DNA of 64,000 nt from Plantago ovata. Taxonomy: Eukaryota > Streptophyta > Magnoliopsida > Lamiales > Plantaginaceae. Within the stretch, counting starts at the first letter, position 1, and every line of letters starts with the position of its first letter. Below the pieces are notes generated by a model, which made no database searches, had not been told where the DNA came from, and saw only the letters and a list, made by a program, of their open reading frames with translations. Shown here one piece after another: positions 1-10,129 of this stretch. Both the position numbers and the translations under genes were made by a program. The stretch spans positions 27,253,313 to 27,317,312 of the forward strand of contig CM051457.1 of NCBI GenBank assembly GCA_028274465.1, read 5' to 3'.

Positions 1-247
1 AAATCTACCTTAATAGTTAGAGAAGCTATAAATATAATATTTGCATACTCAACTTATTGGAAGAAATAAGTTGCTTAAGAAAATCCAACTGAACTTCTAC
101 ACACCTAATCCAACTTATTTAAAAAATAAATAAATAAATAAAAATTGTCAACTTACAAGTTGTTGCAAATACTAAAAATTAAAACAATTGCAAACACGAC
201 CAAGTAATTTATGTTAAGTAATGATTATTAATTATGCAAGAAGAAAT

Positions 248-531
248 TATTAGAGAATTAATATAAATGATTAGATTCTATTCCTCCCGAACAGCTTAAA
301 CGTTTGGAACAATTGAAATTCTATCATGGTATCAGAGCCATCTGGCTCACGCCCTGGGTTTGAATCTCATCGAAGACAAACTCCGACACATATTAAATTT
401 CAATTCGATTGGCCTCTCCAAAGAGGTTGAAATTGGTCACGAGTGCGGGAAGTGTCAGGGAATTAATATAAATGATTAGATTATATTTCTCACCAATAGA
501 TTAAACTATTGGAAGAGTTGGAATTCTATCA
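248..531 (+). mobile_element. TRIM-like miniature LTR retroelement (fossil)
   Basis: Two similar segments of about 79 bp (248-326 and 453-531) flank a short non-coding interior. Both end in CTATCA, and the right one starts TGTCAGG. The left copy is followed directly by TGGTATCAGAGCCA (327-340), the usual primer-binding site complementary to initiator Met-tRNA in plant LTR elements. The interior of about 126 bp has no coding capacity. Total size of about 284 bp fits a terminal-repeat retrotransposon in miniature. The two repeats differ clearly, so the insertion looks old. No convincing target duplication is seen. Confidence 0.6.
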
Positions 532-610
532 GGATTAGTATCACCAAAAACAAGTTTTATTGTGTATAATTTCAGGGTTTTGAATCATTATCATTCATGA
601 ACATACATGG

Positions 611-817
611 GCACCGCTATTAGAGCGGTGCACCAATTCTAGTCATTAATATTAATAATTCTTTTTTTATTGTTTCAAAAAATTAAACATATATGTAGAT
701 AGAATTTTATCATTCAAACTATAAATGACCTGCGCAAATCTAAAATTTAATTTGTGATACATATAAAATCTCATTTGTTTTTAATATTAGCATGTGTTAC
801 GTTGTAGCACATGCTAA
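611..817. repeat. Two short perfect hairpins
   Basis: There are two perfect inverted repeats. GCACCGCT (611-618) pairs with AGCGGTGC (624-631) across a 5-nt loop. TTAGCATGTG (787-796) pairs with CACATGCTAA (808-817) across an 11-nt loop. They lie in AT-rich, gene-free DNA beside the TRIM-like element and probably belong to repeats. No poly-T terminator and no miRNA-length stem is present. Confidence 0.5.
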
Positions 818-1285
818 TGCCCCTCCCGCTTCGCCCCTGTCCGAGAAGCTAATATATAAGGTGTACCAGAGTTGTTATAAAAAACATATGAGTTGATGAT
901 TTGATTTATGTTTCTGTCAAATTTTTCTCTTTTGCAAGACGCCTAATTTTACAGGATCTCTCTCTCCCATGAATTTCAGTTTTTTCGTGTTAAAAGTAAT
1001 CCCTTATACAAATTAGATATTCTCAGTTTGTAATCATCAAGCAACCATAAAAAAAAAAAATGAAAAGCCTTGTCAACGTTAAATTTATTGATCACGTACT
1101 GATATGATGCAATTACCTAACCTCTATAGAGATTTAGAATTTTACGTGAGCAAATTACATTGATATGTACACGAAATTGATTGTGAGGAATCTGAAATAT
1201 ATTGTTTCATTTCATTAATAATAATTAAAATTAACACTGTTGTAACTGCCAATTTATTTAATTATAACCATTTTTACAGTCAAAA
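818..1285. other. Gene-free AT-rich spacer, 3' flank of peptide gene 1
   Basis: No convincing ORF, RNA gene or bounded repeat is seen. The part next to 1286 should contain the 3'UTR of the minus-strand peptide gene. Confidence 0.5.
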
Positions 1286-1543
1286 TCATTCCATGAGTTT
1301 CTTATTGGTAGTGATGACTCTAGCCTTGTTGTCGACGGGACGGGGAAGAAAAGTCTGATAACAAGTATGATTGCCGCAACAAATTATGCAAAGGGCGAGG
1401 CACGGGAGCGGGACTATGAAACAGTTATCTTGATGCATACATTTGTTGAAACATGACTCCGCCTGCACCATATCCATGGACAACATTAACATGATCATCA
1501 GCATCATGTATGTTAAATTAGTATTCAACATGTTTTTTCTCAT
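1286..1543 (-). CDS. Secreted eight-cysteine peptide 1 (thionin-like / orphan)
   Basis: Single-exon 85-aa precursor. Residues 1-28 form a signal peptide: basic start, Met/Leu-rich core, ending VQA. The mature part of about 57 aa has eight cysteines (C31, 35, 41, 48, 52, 55, 56, 61) spaced C-x3-C-x5-C-x6-C-x3-C-x2-CC-x4-C, then a basic tail. Four disulfides are expected. Two CX3C motifs recall alpha-hairpinins, while the CC pair and size recall thionin-like peptides, so the family is not settled. A defensive or signalling role outside the cell is inference. Paralogues at 6882-7166 and 20456-20722 share the signal peptide, cysteine frame and 5' flank, which supports a real gene. The start is the first Met, matching MKKN- starts in the paralogues. 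Confidence 0.75.
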   Translation of the reverse strand: MRKNMLNTNLTYMMLMIMLMLSMDMVQAESCFNKCMHQDNCFIVPLPCLALCIICCGNHTCYQTFLPRPVDNKARVITTNKKLME

Positions 1544-2443
1544 TATGTATGTTACATTAGTAAATTTCTTCCAACTATATGTGATAAGTGAATGTTTTGT
1601 GAGTTTTTTTTAAGAGTGCATGAGAAACGTTATTATATATTTGTGATTCCACTTAATAGAGTTTTCAATAGAGTAAACCGCGCTACACATTTTTACCATC
1701 TTTCAAAAATATCTAAGTAAAGTTACAATGTGATTTTATACACTACTTCTCTTTTCCATGAACGTTTACTATATATCTTGACCACATTTAAAATTCTTGA
1801 ACTTTTATGAAATTTTAAGTGGAAATTAAATTATTAATTTATCTACCATCAATTTACTCTTGCATTTTGAGTCAAACATTTAAATATACAAATTTATACT
1901 TATTATTTTAAAGTACTAAAATGAGACTTGGAGTGAGGTTGACAAAATAATATGAACAGAATGAATTTGTAATAATTTATTATTAGATGATTTTGAAATA
2001 TTGGACGTACATGTAGAATCCTTAATGAACAGGGTTGGGTAAATAATTTTTTCAAAGCGGGAAAAAAAAATTTATTCATTAATGAGTATAATAAATGTTT
2101 CGAAACGAATACAACTGATGTACACGGAACACACCTCCGGTTGGAATAAATATATAATGTAAATACTATATCTTTATTATTTGAAAGATATATTGGAGAA
2201 ACTATCAGTTTTTCTTTCTTTTTTTTTTCTAGAATAATATAAATATATAGTAGTATATAGTATCTAGTATACAAAGTAGATAGGAGACTGAAATAGATTA
2301 AAATTTATAAGGGTTATCAAGTCATATTGATGTTATTCCGACTTCAAGAGCTAAAGGATGAAAAGAAAAGTGAGAATGGAAGACTTCAATTTGATGGATC
2401 AAACTGGAGTAAAGTTATGTTATCTTTGAAAATTGATTATTTT
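1544..2443. other. Spacer upstream of peptide gene 1
   Basis: AT-rich. 1550-1660 resembles the 5' flanks of peptide genes 2 and 3 and probably holds the promoter. A TATA-like run is visible in minus orientation near 1632-1645. The rest shows no supported gene. Confidence 0.4.
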
Positions 2444-2690
2444 AAGTTCAGTTCAGATCAGTTTAGATGCATTAAGTTCAATTCAAATCAGTTCAGATGC
2501 ATTAAGTTCAGTTCAGTACAGATTCACCTAATAATTTCTTATACTACAAATAAGTTCAGTTCAGATCAGTTCAGATACATTAAGTTTAGATACAATAAGT
2601 TCAGTTCAGATTCACATAATAAAATTGGTTTTAATTTGATAAGTATATATGAGAATATTCATAGAATATATATGAGAATATTCATAGAAT
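2444..2690. repeat. Degenerate TTCAG-rich minisatellite plus exact 23-bp tandem duplication
   Basis: From about 2444 to 2615, units built on AGTTCAGATCAGTT and GATGCATTAAG recur head to tail with a period near 25 bp. Immediately downstream a 23-bp unit is duplicated exactly (2645-2667 and 2668-2690). A 144-aa ORF crosses the array (2327-2761) but reads as repeat-derived FSSDQFRCIKF motifs, so I do not call it a gene. Confidence 0.7.
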
Positions 2691-3489
2691 ATTCTCTATT
2701 ATTCCTTATCTTATTTATTAATAGATTTGTGAGAATGTTGAAGAAATTTCACATAATCTAGACACATTAGTTAAAGCAATTGTTCCTATTGCATAAAGTA
2801 AGTTGGATTGAGTTTTCAACCTATCTTAGAGCATTTTGGGCCGTATTCATCTATCAATAAAATCACAGATATAATTTAAAGTAAGTATGGTAAAAACGTG
2901 GTTTTTCCTATAAAGCAGGAAAGGTTCATTTTCGACTTAAAAAATAAAAAATTCGGTCAGACCAACATATAATGCGGTCAGTTAGAATTGATATAAATAT
3001 ACCAGAAACCAAATCAATAATCGACCCTTCTCTCTCTAAATCGCTACCCCCCTCTCTACAATCGAATGTCGATCTTCAGCCGCATCTCCGCCGCGTTTCA
3101 GCCTTGATTCCGATCGGTTGTTTTCTTACCTTCTCTTCTCCTCCGCATCTCCAATCCGCCGTTCCATTTCTCTGCTACTTTTCTAAACTAATTTTGATTT
3201 TTTATGCTACGCATCGAGCTACCAATTCATTACAATACGGAAAGGCAAAACACGATTTTGTGATTAAATCTCACGGTGTGGCGTTTCATATCAAGGAACC
3301 GGAGTTGATGTTCGGATTCCAGCCGTTTGCGAATAAGGATCGTAATATTTGACCGATCCAAGGAGTTTGTGGCATGTTGTTTATTGGAGAAGAAGGAGAG
3401 GTGAAGTTGAAGCACATACTATGGTCCAATCATGAATAGGTTTGATTTTCTTTTCATATTTTATTAGAGAAAATGTTTTATTAGTGACC
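2691..3489. other. Spacer with CT-rich, leader-like segment
   Basis: 2990-3200 is CT-rich and resembles a plant 5' leader with many TCTCC/CCGCC runs. An ORF of 126 codons crosses it but matches no family I know. It could be a captured or decayed gene fragment. Nothing else is supported. Confidence 0.3.
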
Positions 3490-4125
3490 ACTAGAGGTCA
3501 TTCTCCAAAATAACCTCCATAATTTCACAATTACATTTTAGGCTAAAATGGGTGATTTGTACGTTGACTGGGCACCACTATTACAACCTTGCCACTGGCC
3601 CTAACTGTGCAATCCAAACATGACATTAACTAAAAATGAAATAAAAAATATGTAAATTAAAAAAAAAACTTAATATAATAATATCTATTTTTTTTTTTTT
3701 ATAATCTTCTTTCTTCTTCCTCAATACTCCGGTATCGGAAATTACTGGAGTTTAGCAACCTCTAATTTGGAGCTAACAGATAGCTCCGATCGGAGCTAAC
3801 AACAGCTCTGATTCGGAGCTGTCAGCTCCGACCAGCTCCGAGTAGGAGCTGTCATCCCCGAACGGAGTTGATATAGCTCTGATCCGGAGCTGGCAGGGCT
3901 TCGGTACCAGAAAAAATCCGGTACTAGAGTTTAGATAAGAAGATTTTAATTTTTTTTTTTTGTATTTTATCAATTTTTATAAAATTTTTAAATTCTTAAA
4001 TTTTTTATTCTATTAAAGCCTAAGAAGTGTTTGGGGAGTTAAAAATTCAATATTGAAACAGTAATTTGGTCAACATTTGGCCTAAAATGTAATTGTTAAA
4101 CTAAGAAGGTTCCTTTCGTTATTAG
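3490..4125. mobile_element. Non-autonomous inverted-repeat element, GGTACC-core family, copy A
   Basis: Arms near 3515-3545 and 4076-4110 are inverted copies around ACAATTACATTTTAGGC, so the ends fold on each other. The interior has a T-rich tract, then repeated GGAGCT/AGCTCC motifs (3770-3900) bracketed by CCGGTA(T/C)CGGA-type motifs at about 3729 and 3903. The same arrangement occurs at 21152-21765 (copy B) and 21880-22545 (copy C). It has no coding capacity. The superfamily is unknown, and the exact ends and target duplication are unclear. Confidence 0.6.
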
Positions 4126-4307
4126 GTACGCTAACAAGATCTCTAAAAAATTGGACCCTATTTTATTATTGTTATTGTTATTTATTACTATTAAGCTATA
4201 GTATGGTGTTTGGCTTATTTACTTATTTTGATGAATTCATATGCTTACCTGTAGTTCCTCTCGCTTTTGAAATGTTATTGTGCTTTAGACCACTACTTAT
4301 GGAGGTT

Positions 4308-4590
4308 TTATTGGGGCTTATTTGGGACTAAAAGCCCCACTTAAGCCCCAAATAGCATCCAATGAGGGTTATAAAGTGGGCTGCTAATTAGTAGTCCCTA
4401 TTTAAGTCTCAAATATGAGACCTACAACAAAATCTCCAATAATATAGAGGAATATAGGCATAGGGATCCACATAGAATCCTCAAATAATCCTCAAACCAT
4501 TGAAGATATTATTTGGGATGAGTTTTTTTGGAACTTTTATGTTAAAATACCTCCAATTAAACCCCAACCATAAGGAATGCTCTTAGTTTT
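4308..4590. mobile_element. MITE-like repeat, TTGGGGCTTA ends, copy 1
   Basis: The left end has TATTGGGGCTTATTTGGGAC and the right end carries an inverted relative (AATTAAACCCCAACC). Inner segments with GGGGCTT-AAGCCCC hairpins and AGTAGTCCC match a second copy at 19580-19885. It is non-coding. Target duplication and superfamily were not resolved. Confidence 0.5.
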
Positions 4591-4612
4591 ATGGTAGAGG
4601 TAATGCAACATG

Positions 4613-4680
4613 TGAGCTTTGTTGATACTATGTAGTAAGTGAATTTGAGCTTTGTTGATCTTATGCCGTAAGTGAATCTG
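4613..4680. repeat. 34-bp tandem duplication
   Basis: Two head-to-tail copies start with TGAGCTTTGTTGAT and end with GTAAGTGAAT. The pair sits just outside the left arm of the foldback-like element. Confidence 0.65.
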
Positions 4681-4697
4681 TTCATTATTCATTTTAG

Positions 4698-6524
4698 TGC
4701 ATACGATATAGTTTTAAATCAATTTGTTATGTTTTTAAAAGCTGGTATTATAGTTTTAAATATATCATTATTACGATATTTAGCTTGTCTAGTATATATT
4801 TGTTTCTTATTATTTTAAGCGCATATGTTATAGTTTTAGGACCCTTTGTTATGGATTTAAGCATTCATGTTATGGTTTTTAGCTTGTGTTGTATGTTTCT
4901 ATTTTGTTATAATTTTAAGAAGAATTGTTATAGTTTTAAATGTCAATATTACGGTTTTAAGGATCAATTTCACCTTTTTTAACTTTTATTGTGCATGTTC
5001 CTGCTTTTTTTTTTCTTTTTTCCGAAATGAAACTTGCATTAAATGGAAATAGGTTCAGTTACAGACTCACAGTCCTAAGGTACGTAGACGAAATATCCGA
5101 AATAGGTTCATGTTCCTGCTTTGTTATAGTTTTAACCTAAGTAGCACCCGCTCGTTTATGTTGCTTGTATTTCCGAAAAATACGTATGCTGCTCACCGCT
5201 CACATACGCACGCTTAAATACGTATTCTTCATCAATTTGTTCTTGGTTAATGTAAGTGGATTATAATAAAGAAATTGGCATTGAATAGAGACAAAATGCA
5301 CCGCTAATTAAATGGTCTAATTGCTAATCCTCTCTACCGGGCAATTGTTGTATATATTGTGTTGGTTTACTAAATTAATACTAATAAATAATATAGATTG
5401 ACTATTACATTATCTAATTAAACATTAGATATGCACACGTAGGTGTGTTCAATACTTTTAATAATGTAAATATATATATAAAATTATAATAAAATAAAAA
5501 TATATTTTTAACGTATTCGTATTTTAATATTTTTTGTTTTCATATTCGTATCGTTTTCGTATTCGTATTCGTGCTTCTTAGGTTTTAAGCATGAATGTGA
5601 TAGTTTTAATGTTATAGTCTAAGAACCCTTGTCATGGTTTTATCAGCTCGTGTTATAGTTTTAAGAACACTAGTTATTGTAATTTAGTTTATGTAATATG
5701 ATCCTGATTGTTACAATTTTTAGGCCAGAAGTTATGGTTCTAAGTTCACTTGTTATAGTTTTAAGACCACATGTTACAAATTAAATATATTATAATCTTT
5801 AAAGCCACAATCTATGATTCTAAGAACCTTTGTTATCATTTTAGCACCTCATGTTAGTAGTTATTGTTATTTTTAGTTTATGTAGCATGATTCCAATTGT
5901 TACAGTATTTAAGGCGACAAGTTATGGTTCTAAGTTCACTTGTTGTTATTTTAATACCTTTTGTTACAATTTTAATATACCATAATCTTTGTGGTTTTTG
6001 TTTGTATTTTAAACAGATTTTGATGATGCCATCAATTTTGATGATAGGTCTCAGGTGTCCCTGGACTATTGAAGCAATAAGCACAAACAACAAAAGGAAG
6101 GAAGCCGAAGTTCACCAACAAGTTTAATTGAAAAAAGTTTATTTCAACGACTTAGTTTTCATTTGCATAAAAAACACTTCGATGAATGTTTCAATATTGT
6201 AAGGAGTTAATGTTTCAAGAAGCTTATTATAAAATTATTCATTGATATCTGAAATTATTAGACTTGTTTAATGGTGGTTTAATGATATTTGGGGATTATT
6301 TTAGATTGTCGCTTAAAACTAAGACTTAGCCCCATAAAACCATCACATCATCTTTTAAAACATTAACAAAAGATGGCAAAATTGTAATTGAGACATATAT
6401 GACACATTAAAACCATAACACAACCCTTAAAACCATAATATAATCTGTTAAAATCATAACCGAAACTTTTAATGTTAAAAATTTAAAACCATAACATAAA
6501 TTCTTAAAACCACAATGCAAGTGG
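4698..6524. mobile_element. Foldback-like element with minisatellite arms
   Basis: The left part (4698-4990, continuing at 5580-5990) is built from about 22-27 bp degenerate units of the form TGTTATAGTTTTAAGNNC. The right part (6395-6524) contains the same units in reverse complement (AAAACCATAACA). Outermost sequences match when inverted: TGCATACGATATAGTTTTAA on the left, and reverse-complemented TGCATTGTGGTTTTAAGAA on the right. Long inverted arms of tandem repeats are the hallmark of foldback elements and some Mutator-like elements. No transposase ORF is seen. Boundaries are approximate and no target duplication was identified. Confidence 0.5.
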
Positions 6525-6881
6525 TCTGCCCGGCCGGTCAGACAGATTAGCTAAAAAAATATGGACTTTTCATTATTTTAAGAAAAACCACTCTTTCATG
6601 AGACTTTGGCTATAATTTATCACAAACTAATAGTACGCCCAATTATAACAAAACATATATAGAGATATAGAGCAACATATACAAAATTAATCTTGTGGAT
6701 GATTCGACAAATATATATAGTTATACTAATAAAAAATTATTTTCTCGTGAGCAAGTATATTCATACATCGAAGCTGACAATACAAAAGCGAACATGAATT
6801 GCTTCAAAGCACAAGCTATTGGTAACTACAAGGTTCCAAACCAATATACCAAGCAGTTGTATTAATAACCATTATCACAAT

Positions 6882-7166
6882 TCAATTGGGTCTAGAATCA
6901 TTCTTTAGATTTCCCATTGATAGTGATGCCCTGGCCTTGTAATCAGCGCGACGAGGATGAATATGATATTGTTCGCAAGTATGCTTTTTGCAGCAATTTA
7001 TACAACCAATATAGCATAGAGGCCATATGACAATGTAATACGCGCAACCACTGTCCACCACACATTGCGGAAAACATGGCATCGCCTGCACCAAATCCAT
7101 CAACAACATTGACATGATGAAGATGAATATTAATACACTACTACTAATCAACTTGTTTTTCTTCAT
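6882..7166 (-). CDS. Secreted eight-cysteine peptide 2 (thionin-like / orphan)
   Basis: Single-exon 94-aa precursor. Residues 1-28 (ending MDLVQA) are a signal peptide with the same length and end as in paralogues 1 and 3. The mature region has eight cysteines (C31, 35, 41, 51, 55, 58, 59, 64), spaced C-x3-C-x5-C-x9-C-x3-C-x2-CC-x4-C. The loop between cysteines 3 and 4 is three residues longer and more hydrophobic (YYIVIW) than in the other two. The tail is basic and His/Arg-rich. Flanks on both sides match those of gene 3, including a segment around 6690-6720 related to 20240-20265, so it arose by duplication of a larger block. It is probably extracellular, and its function is unknown. Confidence 0.75.
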   Translation of the reverse strand: MKKNKLISSSVLIFIFIMSMLLMDLVQAMPCFPQCVVDSGCAYYIVIWPLCYIGCINCCKKHTCEQYHIHPRRADYKARASLSMGNLKNDSRPN

Positions 7167-7235
7167 TAACGTGAATTACTAATTATTTTTCCAACTATTT
7201 TCTTAAATGATTCGGATGACTGAATATTTAGTGAG

Positions 7236-7247
7236 ATTTATATAAGA
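7236..7247 (-). promoter_or_regulatory. TATA box of peptide gene 2
   Basis: On the minus strand this reads CTTATATAAATC, about 75 bp upstream of the ATG. Gene 3 has TGTATAAATA at the same distance, and the surrounding 5' flank is conserved between the copies. Confidence 0.6.
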
Positions 7248-7899
7248 GTACAAAAAGTTCTTATATTCGTGTAATTCCACTTTCTAATAAAGTAAAGTTA
7301 CAATTATGAACATCTCTTAGAAACTTCAAGGTAAGACTATATCCAACCCTCAAACTCGATCTTACACCACATCACTCCGTACACATCAAACTCTATCATA
7401 TACAACCTTCATCTCCGACCCTCATACTCTATCTTAACAAAAAAAAATCTTTTATTTTTCCATTTATTTTTAAACTATTTTATTCTTGTTGGAAGGAGAG
7501 ACAATTAAAAAAAATACTACGTATGGTCATACACACTCACCATGAAGCTATATTACACACACATATATTATTATTTTTATCAATTCTTCTTCGCTCTTGT
7601 TTTGAAAGGTTAAGAGTCGTGATAATTTAATCAAAGTGTGAGTACTTTGATAACTATATTTGATAAAAGATAATTTTATTTTATTTTTTCTGTAAATATT
7701 CCAAATAGATCAAATAAGTACAAACCATCCAACTACAGAACTTCAGAATGAAACTAGAGAGATTCTAGCTTAATCTCACTGAAATTCTAACATCTACAGA
7801 GATAAGAAAGAAATAAAAAATATAGCTCAATCACTATGGACTTAGAGAGGGATAACCAATAGCTATAATATAGTAATCCTGCATTTTGATTGAAAAAAA
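7248..7899. other. AT-rich spacer
   Basis: Upstream flank of peptide gene 2, then low-complexity CAACC/CTCAAACTC-rich sequence (7335-7430). No gene is seen. The last part may belong to the LINE remnant that follows. Confidence 0.35.
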
Positions 7900-8510
7900 G
7901 CATCTAGCTGAAGCAATGTGCGCAACCTCTTTTCACAAAAAATTCCATTGAAGTATAAGTTACCCTCCATATAACTCTATCTGCAGTAGGTTTGACATCA
8001 GTATATATGATTGACATATTGAATCTTTCCAGCTGCAACATGGTGATCAATCTTCAGAGTGTTGTACCAAACTTCTCACCATCAGTATAAGCTTTCTTCT
8101 GCAAGGCCCACAAAAAATTCAGAATCCAAACATTATTCAGCCCCTCCCCCCCCCCCACAGTTGGTCGACAGACATAATCCCAAACTACAAGCGCTTCCTC
8201 AGAGTCTCCAGCTAGCCTTCCTGTCCAAAGAAATTTTCTACAAATTCCTAAACTGCAGTTAATACTTTTTTAGGAAGGAGGAACACTTGGTTTCAGTAAT
8301 TTTGGATACCAAACACTCCGCACAATATGCACACGCCCACTGTATAACTAATCAACTCTGATGTCCAATGCCGAGCCTTAGCAAGCATTTATTCTAGTAA
8401 GGGTTGACACTATTAAATAAACAGTCTTTTGGCATTTAACGGAAACCCAAGATACTTGAACAACAACGTACCAATCTGAAGTTGAGCCATTCTTGAATTT
8501 CTACTCTTCT
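7900..8510 (-). pseudogene. LINE (L1-type) reverse transcriptase fragment
   Basis: Minus-strand pieces match the C-terminal half of plant L1-type ORF2. One reads CRKFLWTG then EALVVWDYVCRP (about 8157-8240), the usual FLWxG...ALVAWDxxCxPK block. Another reads ILGFPLNAKRLFI (about 8402-8450), the usual YLGVPLxxKRL block. The order along the minus strand is the normal one. Frames are broken and no intact ORF survives, so this is a decayed LINE copy. A pyrimidine run at 8147-8157 interrupts it. Confidence 0.65.
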
Positions 8511-8910
8511 TTCTTCATTCACCCCACCAATTTCTCTCAATAAATGTTTTGTTCTAAAGAAATGGAGGTGTATGTAAGTATTTTTTTATCAAAAGTGAAA
8601 ACCCATATTGTTTCATTATAATTTTTCAAACATTAGTGACCTAATTATTTTGTGGATATATTTTCTCCATTTCATTACAAATTTTCTCTTTGGTCAACGG
8701 CATTCATGTTTGACTCATATATTACACCTAAATTATATTGATAATATTTTTAAAAAAATATTAAAAATACTACTAACTTATGAATTTTAATCATATAAGT
8801 TTAAAAAAGAATTGCATCGTACAATTTAGGAGTAATGTGCGGTCAAACATGAAACTTGTTGACCAAAATAGAAGTTATTAATAAAATGAAGAAAGTATAG
8901 ATACTATAGT

Positions 8911-9179
8911 TGTAACGCCCATGCCACTAATGGCCGAAGGCCAAACCTTTTGGGTCAGCTCGATTACTCATGGTCGCTCTTTGGAGTAATATGATGTTTC
9001 CACATACCAACAGTCCAACACGTGTTCTTTCCTGCGCAAGTTACCTCACTTGTGTGCCCACTGGGGATTTCCCAAGAATTAAGGTCACACCTCTAAATAA
9101 TTAAGTAAGGTGCACATTGTTTGTATGAGTAGTGTTTTCAATCCTTTATATATGCTCTTTGAAATCTTGGGGTGTTACT
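8911..9179. mobile_element. Candidate solo LTR (TGTAACGCCC ends), fossil
   Basis: The block starts TGTAACGCCC and ends GGGGTGTTAC plus one base, giving the short inverted ends GTAACRCCC typical of many plant LTRs. It is flanked by ATAGT (8906-8910) and TTAGT (9180-9184), a near-match 5-bp duplication. A TATA-like TTTATATATG lies near 9144. No internal coding sequence is associated. It looks old. Confidence 0.5.
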
Positions 9180-9225
9180 TTAGTTAAGTCTAAAAACGTC
9201 ATATGACTATATTTTAAACAATATA

Positions 9226-9482
9226 TTCCCTCCGTAACAAAACATTGCACCATTTACCGTTTTGGGATTGCCATTAGAGTTGCACAATTTTATGTTTTTT
9301 TTAACATATTTGGAAAGGTTATAATAATTTTGTATATCCATCAACACATTTCGATTTCAATGGATACAAATATCCAATAAAGTAAAAGCAACATCCACTA
9401 TTAATATAACTTAATATTTACAATTTTTCCTTATTTTCGGTGACTAAAATCAAATGGTGCAACTGCTCTAAGACAGAGGGAG
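9226..9482. mobile_element. Stowaway-like MITE
   Basis: The ends are TTCCCTCCGT on the left and inverted GAGGGAG on the right, each next to a TA dinucleotide (9224-9225 and 9483-9484), the Tc1/mariner target site. Inner inverted pairs such as TTGCACCATTT and AAATGGTGCAA strengthen the fold. It is 257 bp with no coding capacity. Confidence 0.75.
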
Positions 9483-9654
9483 TAATAAGTTTCCGTTTTT
9501 GCGATTGTCCACTTGTCCGGTACATCGAGTAACCTTCGGTTTGCTTCTCTCGTTTGACCAAAATGATACTTCCTCTATCTCACAACAAGTTTTAATTTCA
9601 AAATGTTGACTTTTAAATGTCATATTTGACCTCGTGTTAATTCTACATTATACC

Positions 9655-9655
9655 A

Positions 9656-9686
<31 letters not shown>
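9655..9686. repeat. (AAT)n microsatellite
   Basis: About ten uninterrupted AAT triplets. Confidence 0.9.
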
Positions 9687-9848
9687 TTTTTCACTAGCAC
9701 CATATAGATATTGCTTGATATAATCATGTTCTCCCCACCCACCCCACCCCCTGCCCCCTCACACCCTCTCTAAAGCAGCATCATCATTATACCCACACAA
9801 ATTCTGCATCTGCATCATTACCCAAGAAGAACACCAACACCAACAACA

Positions 9849-10129
9849 TGAAAAACACCAACAAAGTGTCCTCAACTATCACTACTCCTCATGATGATGA
9901 GCAAGAAGAACAAGATCAAGATAATGATAATGACGATGATGACTCATTGATTCACTTTCTTCTACAAGTGGAGAATTAAGCAACAGCATCAACAAAAGTC
10001 TCATGAACTTTTTCCTCTCATCTCTATCGAATTTCTTTGGGGAATCAAGCATCATGGTCCGATATATTACCAACTACTACTAGTACTTCACAAGATCAAA
10101 GTTTTCGCTTTCTTTTCGGTGCTGAAAGG
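9849..10129 (+). other. Possible transcript first exon, gene not identified
   Basis: A CT- and CCACC-rich, leader-like stretch (9730-9848) precedes a 43-codon ORF (MKNTNKV..., acidic DDEQEEQ run) that stops at about 9980. A different frame then reads ...ASWSDILP and FRFLFGAER up to a good donor at 10130 (AAAG/GTAATT). The look is that of a first exon followed by an intron, but I see no later exons with recognisable protein. It could be a decayed gene, a long non-coding RNA or chance. Confidence 0.2.

Noticed and set aside
2327-2761. 144-codon ORF across the TTCAG minisatellite
   Set aside because: Its protein is the translated repeat (FSSDQFRCIKF units), with no start context or domain.
8566-9660. 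Additional Stowaway end near 9568 (ACTTCCTCTATCTC)
   Set aside because: Only one end could be found; no partner terminus or TA-flanked boundary.
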